Shown piece by piece: positions 9,683 through 21,870 of a stretch of DNA of 64,000 nt. A program made the position numbers and the translations under genes. Under the pieces are notes generated by a model that was given only the letters and a program-made list of their open reading frames with translations, ran no database searches and was not told the origin of the DNA. This DNA comes from Prostheceraeus crozeri (taxonomy: Eukaryota > Platyhelminthes > Polycladida > Euryleptidae). Within the stretch, counting starts at the first letter, position 1. Each line of letters starts with the position of its first letter. The DNA lies in the NCBI GenBank assembly GCA_907163375.1, contig CAJQUW010005318.1, forward strand, positions 1-64,000, written 5' to 3'.

Positions 9683-11098
9683 TTACAGGAACGCCCGTCG
9701 AAAGGAAGTATTACACCGAACTTCATTTGCAACGTTCAAGTTGACTGATAGCAGATTCAACTTAATGATAGTATTCGCCAGTCCGAAGACTGCCCAGGGC
9801 AAACCGCGTGGAGGTTCTATCATGTCTTGCCCCATGGTGGCCCTTATGAGAGCCGTTGGTTCGTTCTCGTCGTATCTGAAAAATAGAAAGAAAATAGATG
9901 AAATTATATTCAAGTGATAGAGATGATATTAACTTACCATAAGAGAAATTTAGCCGGTTCGTGACCCCTTCGATGGTGGTGGCTCAGGCAAGTACTTGGC
10001 CGGCAGTTTTCGCTTCCGGTGGCGCAATTCTTTGATGTCGCCATCATGCTTGATGGAGACATGGATACAGCGCATCTCCGCCATTGCTCCCTCGTAGCAT
10101 TCGAACGTGCTGTCGACATCCTCACTTTGCAGCAGAATGTCATCAACAATCCTGCTGTTGATAATTGGTAGGTGGAGTGTTGTTCTTCTCTCCTTGTGCT
10201 GCTCGTTCTCAACCATTTTCATTTTTAGTTGCTCAATCTTGAGCTTAAGCACCCCTTCTTGTGATTTCAAATTTTTAATATTTGCTGCCTGCTCTTCAAC
10301 TCGCTTTTCACTTTGCAGTGCCCTATCCCGAAAAGCCTCCAAATTTATGACCTGCGTTTTGAGGTTCTTGATTTCCTGGACTTGAGCTTTCAGGCTAAAA
10401 TTTTCACCTCTCAAAGTCTCGCATTCGTTTCTAAAGCGACTCAGCTCATCTTTCAATTTATTGAGCGCAAACTCCTGGCTAACTTTGGCAGCCTGATCGT
10501 CCTTATTCCAGGCTAAAGTTTGGGCTTTAATCCCCTTCAATTTTTTTGGGGAAGATTGGCTGATTGGCTTCGCTATTCCTTTAACGGGCACTACAACCTC
10601 CTCAGAGTCGGACTCGTCTGAGGTGTCTGAATCACTGCTTAGATCATTTCCTGTAGTCGGAACAGCAGGATCGGCTGTTATTGCATTCTGTAATTCTTCA
10701 TTTCCTGTAGTCGGAACAGGAGGATCGGCTATTATTGGATTCTGCAATTCTTCATTTCCTGTAGTCGGAACAGGAGGATTTATGATATCTGCAATTGCAT
10801 TCTGCAGTTCTTGATCCAAATCGACCAATTCAAAATAGGGGGCTATGATTTTGCCTATGTCCGAAGTTGTATAATTTGCGAACTTCACAACTGGACAGTT
10901 CTGATGCCTCTCATAAAATTTTTCGTGCTGCTTGCCTCTTAAAAACTTTTGGCAATGTGTACAGCCGGAAACAACACCTTTCTCAACATGAATGTGAGGC
11001 GTATTCTTATATCTATTCAAGTGGCGTTTAAACTCACCACCTCTCTTCACTTCACCACAAGAGCATTTTTTTAACAGAAATTTTGAGTTGCCTCCCAT
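9683..11098 (-). CDS. Coiled-coil protein with N-terminal Cys/His zinc module (element A)
   Basis: The ATG at 11098 is preferred because a clean splice acceptor (TTCCTTCTACAG) ends three bases upstream, so the frame to 11149 is probably intronic. The first 110 residues carry paired CxC / H / CxHC-type motifs (KKCSCGEV, GCTHCQKF, HQNCPV) shared with the element B protein. An acidic region follows with three near-identical PVPTTGNEELQN-type repeats. Residues of about 240-320 form a coiled coil, then comes a conserved C-terminal domain (YEGAMAEMRCIHV). The frame ends at 9950. A donor at 9937 and acceptor at 9876 join it to a further exon (9875-9683) that has a counterpart in B, here probably 3' untranslated. 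The role is unknown. Confidence 0.65.
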
Positions 11099-11208
11099 AT
11101 TCTGTAGAAGGAAAGATAAAATAGAATTACTGACAAGTAACATTGACAATCATTTTAAAAATACAACTAATATGTCATTCAATACTTGAGGATAGACAAG
11201 CTAGGCTG

Positions 11209-11370
11209 ATGAATCCGTTACAGGCATTACTCAGAGGGGATCTTATCCCGACTCCAAGGCCTCGGCCCTCAAATCCAACCTCCCGCGGACAGAGCGTGCG
11301 TCATATCACTGTGTTGGTATTCGGACCCCGATTTTGACATGAAAACCGGTGGAGTTATTTACATCAGGAA
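11209..11370. other. Highly conserved block shared with element B
   Basis: The block is about 90 percent identical to 44520-44680 at the matching position in element B, far above the surrounding DNA. A plus-strand frame (ends at TGA 11335-11337) aligns over 43 codons with no indel; 6 of 11 differences fall in third positions. A minus-strand frame from ATG 11340 also aligns but has a stop in A. The identity continues past both stops through the word ACCGGTGGAGTTATTTACA, which argues for an RNA or regulatory role as well. Confidence 0.5.
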
Positions 11371-11768
11371 GCAAGTCTCGAGCCGAAGCTCGCCTCGTAC
11401 AACATTATAAATGCCTTAGTTGAAATCAGAAGGTTTGAAAACCCCAAAAATTGCCAAAAATAGCGAATTTAAATTTTTCAACTTTTTAGCACTACTTATG
11501 AAATTTTATAAGTAGTCTGTCACTTAGGGCAGGTCAATAGCGACCGAACCTTTTTGAATCAAGTCAAACGGACTTGTAGAAGCAAAGTTACAAGCCTTTA
11601 AAGTTTTGGAGTCTTTTATGGCCTGGAGACGAAGGCCATCTCCTGGCTAACCTCTAAGTCTGACGGCTTAGCTGATATCAGCAATGAAATTTTCTAAGTC
11701 GGTTTCTTACAGAAACTCGGAATTTGGAATGTCCGAAGCTATCATCGGAGTTCAGAGAGACGACTTAC

Positions 11769-11822
11769 CGTTGACAATCTCTCGTCTTAATGAAAAGTCT
11801 CCGTTGGTTCCCAGCTTATATA
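11769..11822 (-). promoter_or_regulatory. TATA box and spliced leader, minus strand
   Basis: TATATAA (11816-11822) is followed about 50 bp on by a splice donor, AACG/GTAAGTCG, with the intron starting at 11768. Element B has the same arrangement at the same spacing (45067-45073 and donor at 45018). The leader could splice to the acceptor in front of the coiled-coil gene. Confidence 0.5.
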
Positions 11823-11939
11823 GTGTGTGGCGATCAGCTGATGACGTAATACCCATCATCCAAACACTAAAAATCCCGTCTATCTCCGGTTCTAGTGCTC
11901 CGATTGAGCTGGAAATACACCATTTCCATGTAGAATTTG

Positions 11940-14064
11940 ACGCTGAATCCGAATCTGGCCTCCGTTTTCCCATCCGATGCTTCGTTTTGGCTCTACAGTA
12001 GGCAGCCATCGCAAAAATTCTAACTTGTCGTTTTTCCGAAAAATGTTGAAAATTCTTCTCTCCGATTGACTTGAAACTCTCCGATTGACATGAAACTCAC
12101 CATACAGATAAAGAATTTCACGCTGATTCCAAATCTGAAATCCGTTTTCCCATCCGATGCTTCGTTTTGAAGCTACAGCCCAAAACGTCCCAAATTCTAA
12201 CTCTGTCGTTTTTCGCCAATGTCCCAAAATCTTAAATGGCGTCTCACATCTAAACGAAGACAGATAGGAAGAAGCCGATTCTTTCAGTGAATTTGTCTCA
12301 CTCTTAGCTTTCAAACGAGCTAGGGCACGACAAAATCCGTCCACTGGAAGCCAAAATCGAAGCAAGCTGTCCAGAGGGGGGGGGACGTCAGCAAAATTTT
12401 TTCTCTCCGATGGCGTTCAAATTCACCATACGGATGCAGAATTTCACGCTGAATCCGAATCTGGCCTCCGTTTTCCCATCCGATGCTTCGTTTGGGCGCT
12501 ACACACCAAAACGTCCCAAATTCTAACTCTGTCGTTTTTTCGAAAAATGTTGAAAATTTTTTGTCGCCGATTGACTTGAAACTCACCATACAGATAGAGA
12601 ATTTCACGCTGATTCCAAATCTGAAATCCGTTTTCCAATCCGATGCTTCGTTTTGAAGCTAGAGTCCAAAACGTCCCAAATTCTAACTCTATCGTTTTTC
12701 GTCAATCTCTCAAAATCTTAAATGGCGTCTCACATCTAAACGAAGACAGATAGGAACAAGCCGATTCTTTCAGTGAATTTGTCTCACTCTTAGCTTTCAA
12801 ACGAGCTATTGCACGACTTTCTACGATCTCTAGAACCAAAGTTGGAAGATCGGTGCCGGGGGGGGGAGGGGGGGGACGTCAGCGAAAATTTTTCTCTCCG
12901 ATTGACTTGAAACTCTCCGATTGACATGAAACTCACCATACAGATAAAGAATTTCACGCTGATTCCAAATCTGAAATCCGTTTTCCCATCCGATGCTTCG
13001 TTTTGAAGCTACAGCCCAAAACGTCCCAAATTCTAACTCTGTCGTTTTTCGCCAATGTCCCAAAATCTTAAATGGCGTCTCACATCTAAACGAAGACAGA
13101 TAGGAACAAGCCGATTCTTTCAGTGAATTTTTCTCACTCTTAGCTTTCAAACGAGCTAGGGCACGACAAAATCCGTCCACTGGAAGCCAAAATCGAAGCA
13201 AGCTGTCCAGAGGGGGGGGGACGTCAGCAAAATTTTTTCTCTCCGATGGCGTTCAAATTCACCATACGGATGCAGAATTTCACGCTGAATCCGAATCTGG
13301 CCTCCGTTTTCCCATCCGATGCTTCGTTTGGGCGCTACACACCAAAACGTCCCAAATTCTAACTCTGTCGTTTTTTCGAAAAATGTTGAAAATTTTTTGT
13401 CGCCGATTGACTTGAAACTCACCATACAGATAGAGAATTTCACGCTGATTCCAAATCTGAAATCCGTTTTCCAATCCGATGCTTCGTTTTGAAGCTAGAG
13501 TCCAAAACGTCCCAAATTCTAACTCTATCGTTTTTCGTCAATCTCTCAAAATCTTAAATGGCGTCTCACATCTAAACGAAGACAGATAGGAACAAGCCGA
13601 TTCTTTCAGTGAATTTGTCTCACTCTTAGCTTTCAAACGAGCTATTGCACGACTTTCTACGATCTCTAGAACCAAAGTTGGAAGATCGGTGCCGGGGGGG
13701 GGGGGGAGGGGGGGGACGTCAGCGAAAATTTTTCTCTCCGATTGACTTGAAACTCACCATACCGATGCAGAATTTCACGCCGAATCCGAATGTGGCCTCC
13801 GTTTTCTCATCCGACCACTCCTTCCACTCGAAACAGCCCATTTTACAACCCAACATTCAGCAGATTGCACGAAAAACATCACACACTATAGCCTCAAGAC
13901 TAATCCTGGCGGTCGCCCAAGTCCACCACGACACTCTGTCGTTCCAGAGGGGGGGGAGTCAGCGAACATTTCGTGAACGTGAACCAACCTGGCCGGCACA
14001 CCACGACACTCTGCCGTTCCAGAGGGGGGGGCGCCGGTCGAATGTTTGTCACTTGCTTACTACT
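11940..14064. repeat. Right terminal repeat of element A
   Basis: Blocks of this region match the 730-bp terminal repeats of element B, for example the segment around 12120-12320 against 45140-45340. The outermost part keeps GCTGACTCCCC, poly-G/C tracts and the CCTCTGGAA word found at B's ends, then finishes TTACTACT. It is longer than in B because of an internal 836-bp duplication. Open frames here are repeat artefacts. Confidence 0.65.
12044..13728. repeat. Two tandem copies of an 836-bp unit
   Basis: The sequence from about 12044 recurs from about 12880 with near identity. For example, the G tract preceding ACGTCAGCAAAA lies at about 12373 and again at 13209, exactly 836 bp apart. The unit is itself built of shorter diverged repeats around TTCACGCTGATTCC and CCATCCGATGCTTCG. 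Each unit contains runs of 7-12 G followed by ACGTCAGC. Confidence 0.85.
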
Positions 14065-16910
14065 TAGATACTCGCATATTGATCAATATTCATGCTTGCT
14101 TTTGTGAAACATGTTGTACTTAATCACGATTAACTACAGAGAGGAATTTAAGTATAGTTCTTTTGAAATGAATGTGTGTATTTTTCATGAGAATGCTTCG
14201 CATAACATAACCGCGAACGCTAAAAGGCGAATAGAAGAAACATCGAAATTTCAAAATAGTGCACTATGCAATGCTCGAGTGTTGTGCAGAAATAAGTACA
14301 TACTCGTATTAATATTTCATCTCAACATTTTAATAAGGCAATGTTTCCTTTAGTCTACATGCATAGTTGTTGAATTTTATACAAATGTGTTTCCTTTAAG
14401 GGAACAGTAATGCAAAAATTGTACCCTTAAAATAATCCTGCAGCAAAATGAAGTAGGATCAACATGGTCAATAACTAGGTTGAGTGAACCAAAAATCCAA
14501 AGTGAGCAAAAGATGAAGTTTGAAAAGCACAAGCTGATCCAATAACCGATTTGTTATAAGAGCAAAGAAATAAAGACAATGTCGCCATGTTATTAAAAAG
14601 AAACATTTCGAGATAGAATTGCGTTTACGGTAAACTACGTTATGGCAGTTTTATGGAAAAAGGAAAAAGGGTGTCATGTCTCATGAATCATTAAAGAATT
14701 ATGAGCGGAATAAGAAGAACCTATGTAAACTGTACGTGCAAGCAGACGACAAAAACTTACGAATCAGTAGAGATAGATAAAGAGCACTTATCTGCTAATG
14801 CAACCAAATGATTCAAGCAAATGTAAATTTGTGAGTCAAATGCGTGTGCATTGAAGGAGCATCAAGTTAAATTTTCGGTACAATAATTTCTAAGTGACAA
14901 GTCACAATCAAAGCTCAATGATCATAGAAAATGGGCTACTACAATTTTAAAGAGCAATAGGCCTATATATGCCGAGGACAGCAAAGAAAAGTCATAAAAG
15001 TTACAACACGCAGTCGGTGACTTTCTTCAAGGACTCCCATTCCACATCTCTGGAGTCAACTACGGCCTTCGGATCGTTGAATGATGTGCAGAAGTTCCAC
15101 TGAGATGGAGATATTGGACATCAAGCATTCTATACGAACAGGAGCAGCATATTAATCAGGAGCCTATCCTGTGGGGGCGTGGGGATTGTGTGGGGATACC
15201 CACAGGTATTTCTGTGGGTATGGGGTGGGGTGGGGATTCAAATATCAATCCCCACGGCAACCCTGCCGATGGACCATGTCACATTTACCCCGGACCTGGT
15301 CTTCACTACCAAAATCGATCGGGCCTCGTAAACGATGAAGAGGTATTCGATCGAATCCGCTGTTTCGTGTGGATGAACTTGACATCCTACTGTGATCTAA
15401 AAGATCGCCCATATTTAATTCCAGCTTGCTTCTCTTGACAGCAAACAAAATTTGTTGCAGAGTAAAGCAAATAAGGCCCAATTTTCAAAAACTGCCAAAT
15501 CGTTCACCAAGTGCCAATGCAATACTCATGCGAAATGAAATATTTTAGAGATTACCTATCGATGTACACGTAGGTACATATGGATGCAAACTGAACGGTT
15601 TCTTGCCTATGAGTAGTTGGTTTTGGCTACAACCTAGTCGCATTTACCTTACATGCATTTCCCCAAGCCAGCCTATCGTAATAATAATCCTGCAATATTT
15701 TTTTATACACTGTATGTTCAATATTTTCATCTACAATCAACGATCAAGGTCACTTAACTATCACATGTAGATTTAAAAATTTGGCGGATGACTGAATGGT
15801 CAAAATTCCATCTTTTGCAGTGAATTGCGTGCATTTGTATTTCTTAATCTATGCGCGGCTGTTTATGTTTAAATGGCACATAGAATTACAAACTTTCACA
15901 TAGGAAAGTGAAGTAATATGTAAGTTTGCTGGGCTTACATTCATTCATGCAGCATCATTCAATTAGTATTAGCACACAAGAAGATCTAATTGTTCAAATA
16001 TTTGACGATGAATAAATCAATAAAAATGAGATTAGCACTGAATATAGCCCTTAAGTTTTATGTCAACATTTTATGGCTACTGAACTGAGAGCCTAACTAT
16101 CCTGCCTGACTATGATACAATTTTTGATGCATCCGGTGATTATCATCATCAGTTATGGTTCAGTTTATGGTTCATTTTACTAATACCTTCAATTCACATA
16201 TGCAGACAAACCTTTTTCCCTTTGTATTCTACGGATCCCATTGCTTCGTCATATCAGCTGGACTATGGGCAAGCATATACAGTTGTTACATTTATTATAC
16301 CTTCGATTGTTTTCCAGATATTAATGATAAATTGCAAGCAACACTTACTATCAAGATTGTTGTTTTTTACCGTGATTTCTTTAATGCATTTGTAATTGTT
16401 TTGACTACAATTTGTTGACACAACTTAGTACAGGCATTTTCAGCGATGTTTCTCTTTTCTATACTTTGTGGTTGTTTTTCTATATGCGTTTCGGATTGTC
16501 CGATCATTATCGTATTTAAGATAGTCGGCCTTCATTGCATAAATGTCGCAAGTCATTTTTATCTTATCTGACCTGTCGATGCTGTGCTTCCCACTGTAAT
16601 AGATCATGCAAAAATTGAGGCATGGATATTCATCTGTCGTCCTTCTACCATGTCAGCATCAGGATTTGGTGCAGCTATTCATTTTTGGAGCACCACCTAC
16701 ATTATGCTTTCCACCCGCACCCTTTATGATGTACATGGGCTTTTTCCAGAGTTTTGTGTACCATTCTCAGTAGATGTAATATTTTGATGGATAATAACAT
16801 TTCTTGAAACAATATATTTTTTTAATTGACGCTTCATTAGTGGAGGTTAGCGATTCAACTGACAGTTGAATTTTGAAAAAAGACATCGCATCGCCATTTT
16901 AGTTACTGTA
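14065..16910. other. Gene-poor stretch
   Basis: This is AT-rich, probably host DNA; no frame resembles a known protein. A short G-rich, partly repetitive patch occurs at 15170-15260 (TGGGGAT words on both sides of a CCCACAG). Nothing else is recognised. Confidence 0.5.
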
Positions 16911-17042
16911 TAATAACCGGTATTTACCGGTCGTAGGAGTGCTGGAGTGTCGGAGAAGTGTGTGTTCAAACTCAGACTCGATTAGTAGAACACTCTTCCA
17001 CCGGTTAGAGCACTGTACAAACTGATTTTCCATGTAGCACCA
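16911..17042. repeat. 132-bp direct repeat, left copy flanking a LINE
   Basis: It is almost identical to 18913-19044 (start TAATAACCGGTATTTACCGG, end CCATGTAGCACCAA). The right copy continues into the CTGTACAAACTC motif array, so it is the original locus, and this left copy looks like a duplication made when the LINE inserted. Confidence 0.8.
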
Positions 17043-18912
17043 ATTGATTTGTTCATAAATGGGCAGTATTCTTGTACTTACTGTATAATATATTTAAGCC
17101 CATTGCTAAAAGATCTTATAACACAGAGATGGACATATTTCAGGAATAATGAGACGACCAAATACCAGTACTTGAAAGACAAGGTGGAAACAGAGATCAA
17201 GAAAGCAAAATTGGCGTGGTATCACAGATGTGCAAATTCAAATAAGAACATGTGGAATATTGCCAAAGAGATCGTACCAAATCAGAACTGCAATGCATTT
17301 AGCACTCTTTTGGAAGATTATGGCAACTATTGCAACATTGGTGAAGAAATAAACAATAAGTTATTGTTAGACAGTGATGCACATATCCTTTTGGACAACA
17401 AGGAAGTATGCAATCATCCTGATCATATGCCTTTAATAACAGTTGATCAATGTCTGTCTATGTTCATAAAATTGAATACCAAAAAATCATGCGGGCCTGA
17501 CGGTATTCCTATTAGACTACTCAAAGAAGCAGCATATTTGCTTGTGGAACCGTTTACCCATATCATAAACTCCTGCTTCATTGAATGCCATATTCCCGAG
17601 AAACTTAAATGCACCGATATATGCCCAATTCCCAAAACTAAGCCTATTGACATTGAGAACATCAGACCTATTTCTGTGATGACAGTTCAGATGAAGATGC
17701 TTGAAAAACACGTTTTAAATTGCGTACAAGATCATATTGATCGAACTGCTGATAAATATCAATATGCATACAAGAAAATGTCATCAACAGCATGTGCCCT
17801 AATTGATCTACATGAGAAAGTCACTTGTGCACTGGATAGGAAAAGCACAGAAGCAGTAATTGTGCTCAGCTTCGATTATTCCAGAGCATTTGAGAAAGTC
17901 ATAGTAGCCAACTTAATTTCAAAAATGAGGGACATGAATTTCCCACCTGAATTTGTATGTTTTACATATAACTACTTGCAAGAACGATCACAATGTGTCA
18001 GACTGAATAATCAACGCAGCTGATTCAGTCGAGTAAATAGAGGGGTACCACAAGGATCAATTTTGTGACCTCAGTATTTCAATATTTACCTGAATTTGCT
18101 GAGACCCTTAAATCTAAGTACTCACATGATTAAGTACGCCGATGACGTCACGATGACCATAACGATCAATAAGGAAACAAGAGCGGAAGACATTGACAAG
18201 ATGAGCAACGAAATACAGCAAATTACTGCCTGGTCGATATCAAACGGTCTAAAGCTGAATGCTTCAAAAACAAAAATTATTGTGGTGTCAAAGAACCAAG
18301 AGATCAAAGGTATTTTGAAAAGTAAATTTCCTGACATAAACTGCTGCAGTGGAATGAAGCTCCTAGGGGTGGTTTGGACTGAAGACCTTAAATGGAAAAC
18401 GCACTTCAATCGTTTGATAAAGAGGACATCCCAGCGGTTATATATCATTCGCAAATTGAGGAATGTACTGGATCGAAAATCCCTGAAACGAGCTTGCATG
18501 TCGCTTATTTTTGCTCCAATTGAGTACGCGTTCCCTCTGTTCTGCAAACTGGACAGTGAGACAGTAAGATCAATAGAGATACTACAAAAGAGGTGTTCTA
18601 AGGTTATCAATGGAAGAAATGCGAAAAATATTTTTGAAAAACCCCAATGTCGCTTGAATAAAGGACTTCTACGACTCTACGACAAATCTGTAAAAGAAAA
18701 GCATCCACTTCATCATTTGCACGAAGAATCGAATTTGAAGTCAAAACAACAAGTAATTTTTGCTAGCACCAAACGTCGACAAAACTCATTTTTGATATAT
18801 GCCAGTTTACTGAAATGTGGTTTTGAGAAACTTTTTTACTTTGAATGACTTTGAATTATGTCATTATGTTTTGATCATGACTTTGAATATAAACATTTAT
18901 TATTTTATTATT
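17043..18912 (+). pseudogene. 5'-truncated LINE (CR1/Jockey-type) reverse transcriptase
   Basis: The frame opens with the linker that normally follows a LINE endonuclease (KVETEIKKAKLAWYHR) and lacks the endonuclease itself. It then gives reverse-transcriptase blocks: KKSCGPDGIP, FDYSRAFEKV, RGVPQGSIL, KYADDVTMT, LNASKTK and KLLGVVW, and a C-terminal thumb-like region ending near 18846. Two in-frame TGA stops (18021-18023 and 18067-18069) interrupt it, one inside the conserved QGSIL-x-P motif. An AT-rich tail (TTTATTATTTTATTATT) precedes the right flanking repeat. It is a dead copy. Confidence 0.85.
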
Positions 18913-19044
18913 ATAATAACCGGTATTTACCGGTCGTAGGAGTGCTGGAGTGTCGGAGAAGTGTGTGTTCAAACTCAGACTCGATTAGTAGAGCACTCTT
19001 CCACCGGTTTGAGCACTGTACAAACTCATTTTCCATGTAGCACC
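18913..19044. repeat. 132-bp direct repeat, right copy flanking the LINE
   Basis: Mate of 16911-17042, with about four differences. If produced by target-primed insertion this is an unusually long target-site duplication. Confidence 0.8.
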
Positions 19045-19375
19045 AAGAACTTTTCTGGAAAATCTTTTCATTTTTTTGAAAAAAATCGGTTTTGGTGGTT
19101 TTTGCCGGTTGTTCGTGTAGGGAAATGCTGGAAGTTCCTGTACAAACTCAGTTTTTTGTTCTTGCATCTGAATTTTTCCATGGGAATGCTGTACAAACTC
19201 GCTAACTAGGTAGCACCAATACTTGCACCAATTTTTCGAATTTAGATTTGAATTTTGAAGGTGAAGGAGTTTTTGGAAATTTTGGAAAAGTTTTCGGCTG
19301 TACAAACTCTGCGTCATTAATAGTACCTGAACATATGGTTTTCTATTCTGTACAAACTCTATTCAAAAAGTTTGT
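19012..19375 (+). repeat. Array of dispersed CTGTACAAACTC motifs
   Basis: The 12-mer occurs at about 19016, 19139, 19191, 19301 and 19349, with a related TGTTCAAACTC at 18966. GTAGCACCAA accompanies three of them. The spacing is irregular (50-120 bp) and the DNA between copies is not obviously repeated. No gene is seen from here to 20290. Confidence 0.6.
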
Positions 19376-20291
19376 GTTGAAGTTGGTGCTAACTTCAACG
19401 ACATATTACATACATGTACAGAGGATCTGACAAGGAATTTAACGTGTAGGCCTACATTTCGTGCTCGTAAAACTCTTAAAAATCACTGCTTTGTTCAATA
19501 AAAAAGATGAATGATGTCATGATCACCAACATCAAATATTCTGTATGATTGAATTGTTAATCTTCCCCGAATTTTATATCACTTCATCCTAGCATTCGAT
19601 CATTTTGTAGTCGTGATGATGTCGTTATAGCCACGAAATATTAGAATTGAATTTTCATGTTCAACATCAGCATGGCTTATTTATCCCCAGAAGCACAGTT
19701 CCTCATTATCTCAGTGAAATCCACATTCACTTTTCGAAATCAAAACAGACAATTCGTCTTGTCGATGTCTTATCAAATGACTCAAAATCTAAATGTGCAA
19801 GACATAAATGCTGCTGAATTCGTGTAGGTCAAGTCAAGGATTTGTGTTACTTGTCAACTGTAGGAATAAGCCAGTTCATTATTAATCTTCCTACCATTTA
19901 GATACAGACAAGACCCCATCGACTTTCAGATGAGTCGTAATGTGTGTTGCTAGATGATGTTGCTACCCCAAAATCGTGATGAATAGCTATTTTCTTGATA
20001 TCAACTTTTCTTCCCTCAGCTATGTTGTACATCACGAGCGCAGCGAGGTTTCTTTCCTCTCGAAAGAAGTAGCTTTTCATTTTGTGCCTCATCGATGTCT
20101 ATTGCTCATTATAAAATTGATGGCCATACCGTGAATCATAGCTTGCTTATAGACTTCTATGATTTTTTTACACTGGAGGTAATTGCGGGTGGAAAAGTTT
20201 TTTTGCATGTGAAAGATAATTTTTATTATTCAATGATAAGGAAAAAAGGAAGTGTACAAATACAAAGATGTCAGTAAAAAATCAACCTGAT

Positions 20292-21870
20292 GGGCTCCCT
20301 CCAAGCCGAAGCTCTTGGCCTCCGAAAGATATTTAGGAGCGCATAAGCAGTGCCCGAGCATTTAAGCGTTGGAGTGTAATGCTCATGCGTCCAAAAACAC
20401 CAGACTCAACAGCGTCTCTTGATGTCAAGGTGTTGGTGACAGTCGGGAAGAAATGCGTTTGAAGACGCTTCTCGCTGCCTCACCCCAGTGTCCACACACC
20501 GTGACTGCTGGGGGTATGCATTTCCATTTGAGGTCAACGCACTTTGACAGGTTTGCGGATATCTTCCTCTCCTCAGCAGCATCTGTAACCGATCTTGCAG
20601 TGAGTCTCGCTCCCATCAATACAGGTGAATTAAGCTAGCGGTTCTCAAACCTTTTATCGAGATTACCCACTTTGTACGCCGAGACTACCAATTACCGGCT
20701 ATTTTCTACAATGTATTCACGAACCAGAACTGAACTATAAAACAATATTTCACAATAATCTTTATCTTATTTTGCACAATGCAATCTGAAACATGTAAAA
20801 TAAGCTATAAGAATAATACATATATACAATATATGTAAACACAAAACTAGATTTTCAACTATTCAAAAATTGTTCCATTGAATCCTGTCAGTGAGAAGAG
20901 TGCAATTGCTTTTTGGAGATCAGATGATCAATACGAGGACATGTCTTTGATAGAGCCAGCCTTAGGTCAGAACCAGCTTGCAGGCGCACTCGATATTTAT
21001 CTTTCATATGAAAGAAAGCAGAAAAACCAGACTCATACAGATATGTGGTCGGGAAAGCCAGCAAAACTTTAAGAACTCTTTGAAAACAGCTGTGGATAAA
21101 CTTCACTCATTGACAACCAAAACGCCGGAAGTTCTTGACTCGAAAACTTCTCCTTACTTACCTCATCGGCTCGTAGTTGGACGAATTCGTATTTTATATT
21201 ATCACTGTCCTCGATACATGATTCACGGGAAGCAAATGGCTGCTTAACTCAGACATCTGTGTTACGCTGTGTTTTTGGACAGTATTATCATATCATGTAT
21301 GCCGCACGCGCAGACAATGAGAGAGTGAAGCTCCCTCAGTCGATCTACGCCCTTAGTCTATCTGGTAAGGCAATGGAATAAAGAAATGGACCCTCTTTAA
21401 TCTTACTTTATTTAAAAATTCATTCCTTACCTAAAAAATATTCTAATTTTAACCAACTTTGAGTAATTACCCAGAGTTTGAGAACCGCTGAATTAAGCGG
21501 ATGAGTCACTGTTCACTGTTGGCAGCAGTGTTACCTAAATGCCATGCAGGAAGAAGAATGTCAGCAGGTCAACGTTGATCGTTGCCTACAGCACCTCCCT
21601 TCTCGAGTTGAGGAGCTAAGTGTGCTCTCTGACAATATCCAAATAAGCAGTCTCGCATATTATTGTGTCTGCTCACAACACTGGGTCCGTATTTGCAATT
21701 TGCATGTTAGAGCATGATGTCCTAGTTGATCAAGGACTTGGCGATTTTCCGCTGGGCATGTAGGACAGAAGGAATTCTGAGGGAAAAAGTCAAGACCAAG
21801 CCACCACTTCAACAAAGTTTGCATCTCATTTGGCTCAAGATGAAGACGGACCAGACTTTCTGAAGGCATA
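20292..21870 (-). pseudogene. Retroelement-like remnant split by the hAT element
   Basis: Two minus-strand fragments look like parts of one transposon protein: 21869-21660, with a Cys/His pattern (CPTCPAENRQVLDQLGHHAL), and 20619-20425, with IPPAVTVCGHWGEAARS. The order on the minus strand fits the C-terminal region of a LINE-like retroelement family known from memory. The hAT element at 20636-21490 sits between them. This is weak evidence and no catalytic motif is visible. Confidence 0.35.
20636..21490. mobile_element. hAT element relic (Buster/ZBED-like) with 8-bp target duplication
   Basis: The ends are TAGCGGTTCTCAAAC and its near-perfect inverse GTTTGAGAACCGCTG, the usual hAT terminal word. 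AATTAAGC flanks both sides (20628-20635 and 21491-21498), an 8-bp duplication as expected for hAT. On the minus strand, 21106-20888 encodes the C-terminal end of a hAT transposase (FPTTYLYESGFSAFFHMKDK, then LRLALSKTCPRID). Only 855 bp remain, so most of the transposase is deleted and it cannot move by itself. Confidence 0.85.

Larger units (their letters stand above)
1..14064. mobile_element. Element A: Polinton/Maverick-like element, left end outside window
   Basis: The order of gene families matches the complete element B at 29586-45876: a TBP-like/basic-protein pair, PolB on the minus strand, a coiled-coil zinc protein on the minus strand, a conserved leader block, then a G-rich terminal repeat. 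The right end is placed at 14064 because the sequence there ends TTACTACT, the same terminal word (AGTAGTA on the other strand) as both ends of element B. TAGATA (14065-14070) would be the 6-bp target duplication, but the left copy is not in the window. Unlike B, this element carries three open frames of the G-x-WEVG family. PolB has a frameshift, so the copy is probably dead. Confidence 0.8.

Noticed and set aside
11684..14067. Multiple overlapping open frames of 60-160 codons on both strands
   Set aside because: They follow the period of the terminal repeat and its 836-bp duplication, give identical proteins in both units and have no start context or family; they are repeat artefacts.
14071..16910. 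tRNA or rRNA genes
   Set aside because: No cloverleaf box A/box B pair or rRNA core was recognised by eye here or elsewhere; a tRNAscan or Infernal run would settle it.
16911..19044. Penelope-like or LTR element, because of the flanking direct repeats
   Set aside because: The protein is a LINE-type reverse transcriptase (QGSIL, YADD, LNASKTK) without GIY-YIG or integrase, and the right repeat continues into unrelated local motifs.
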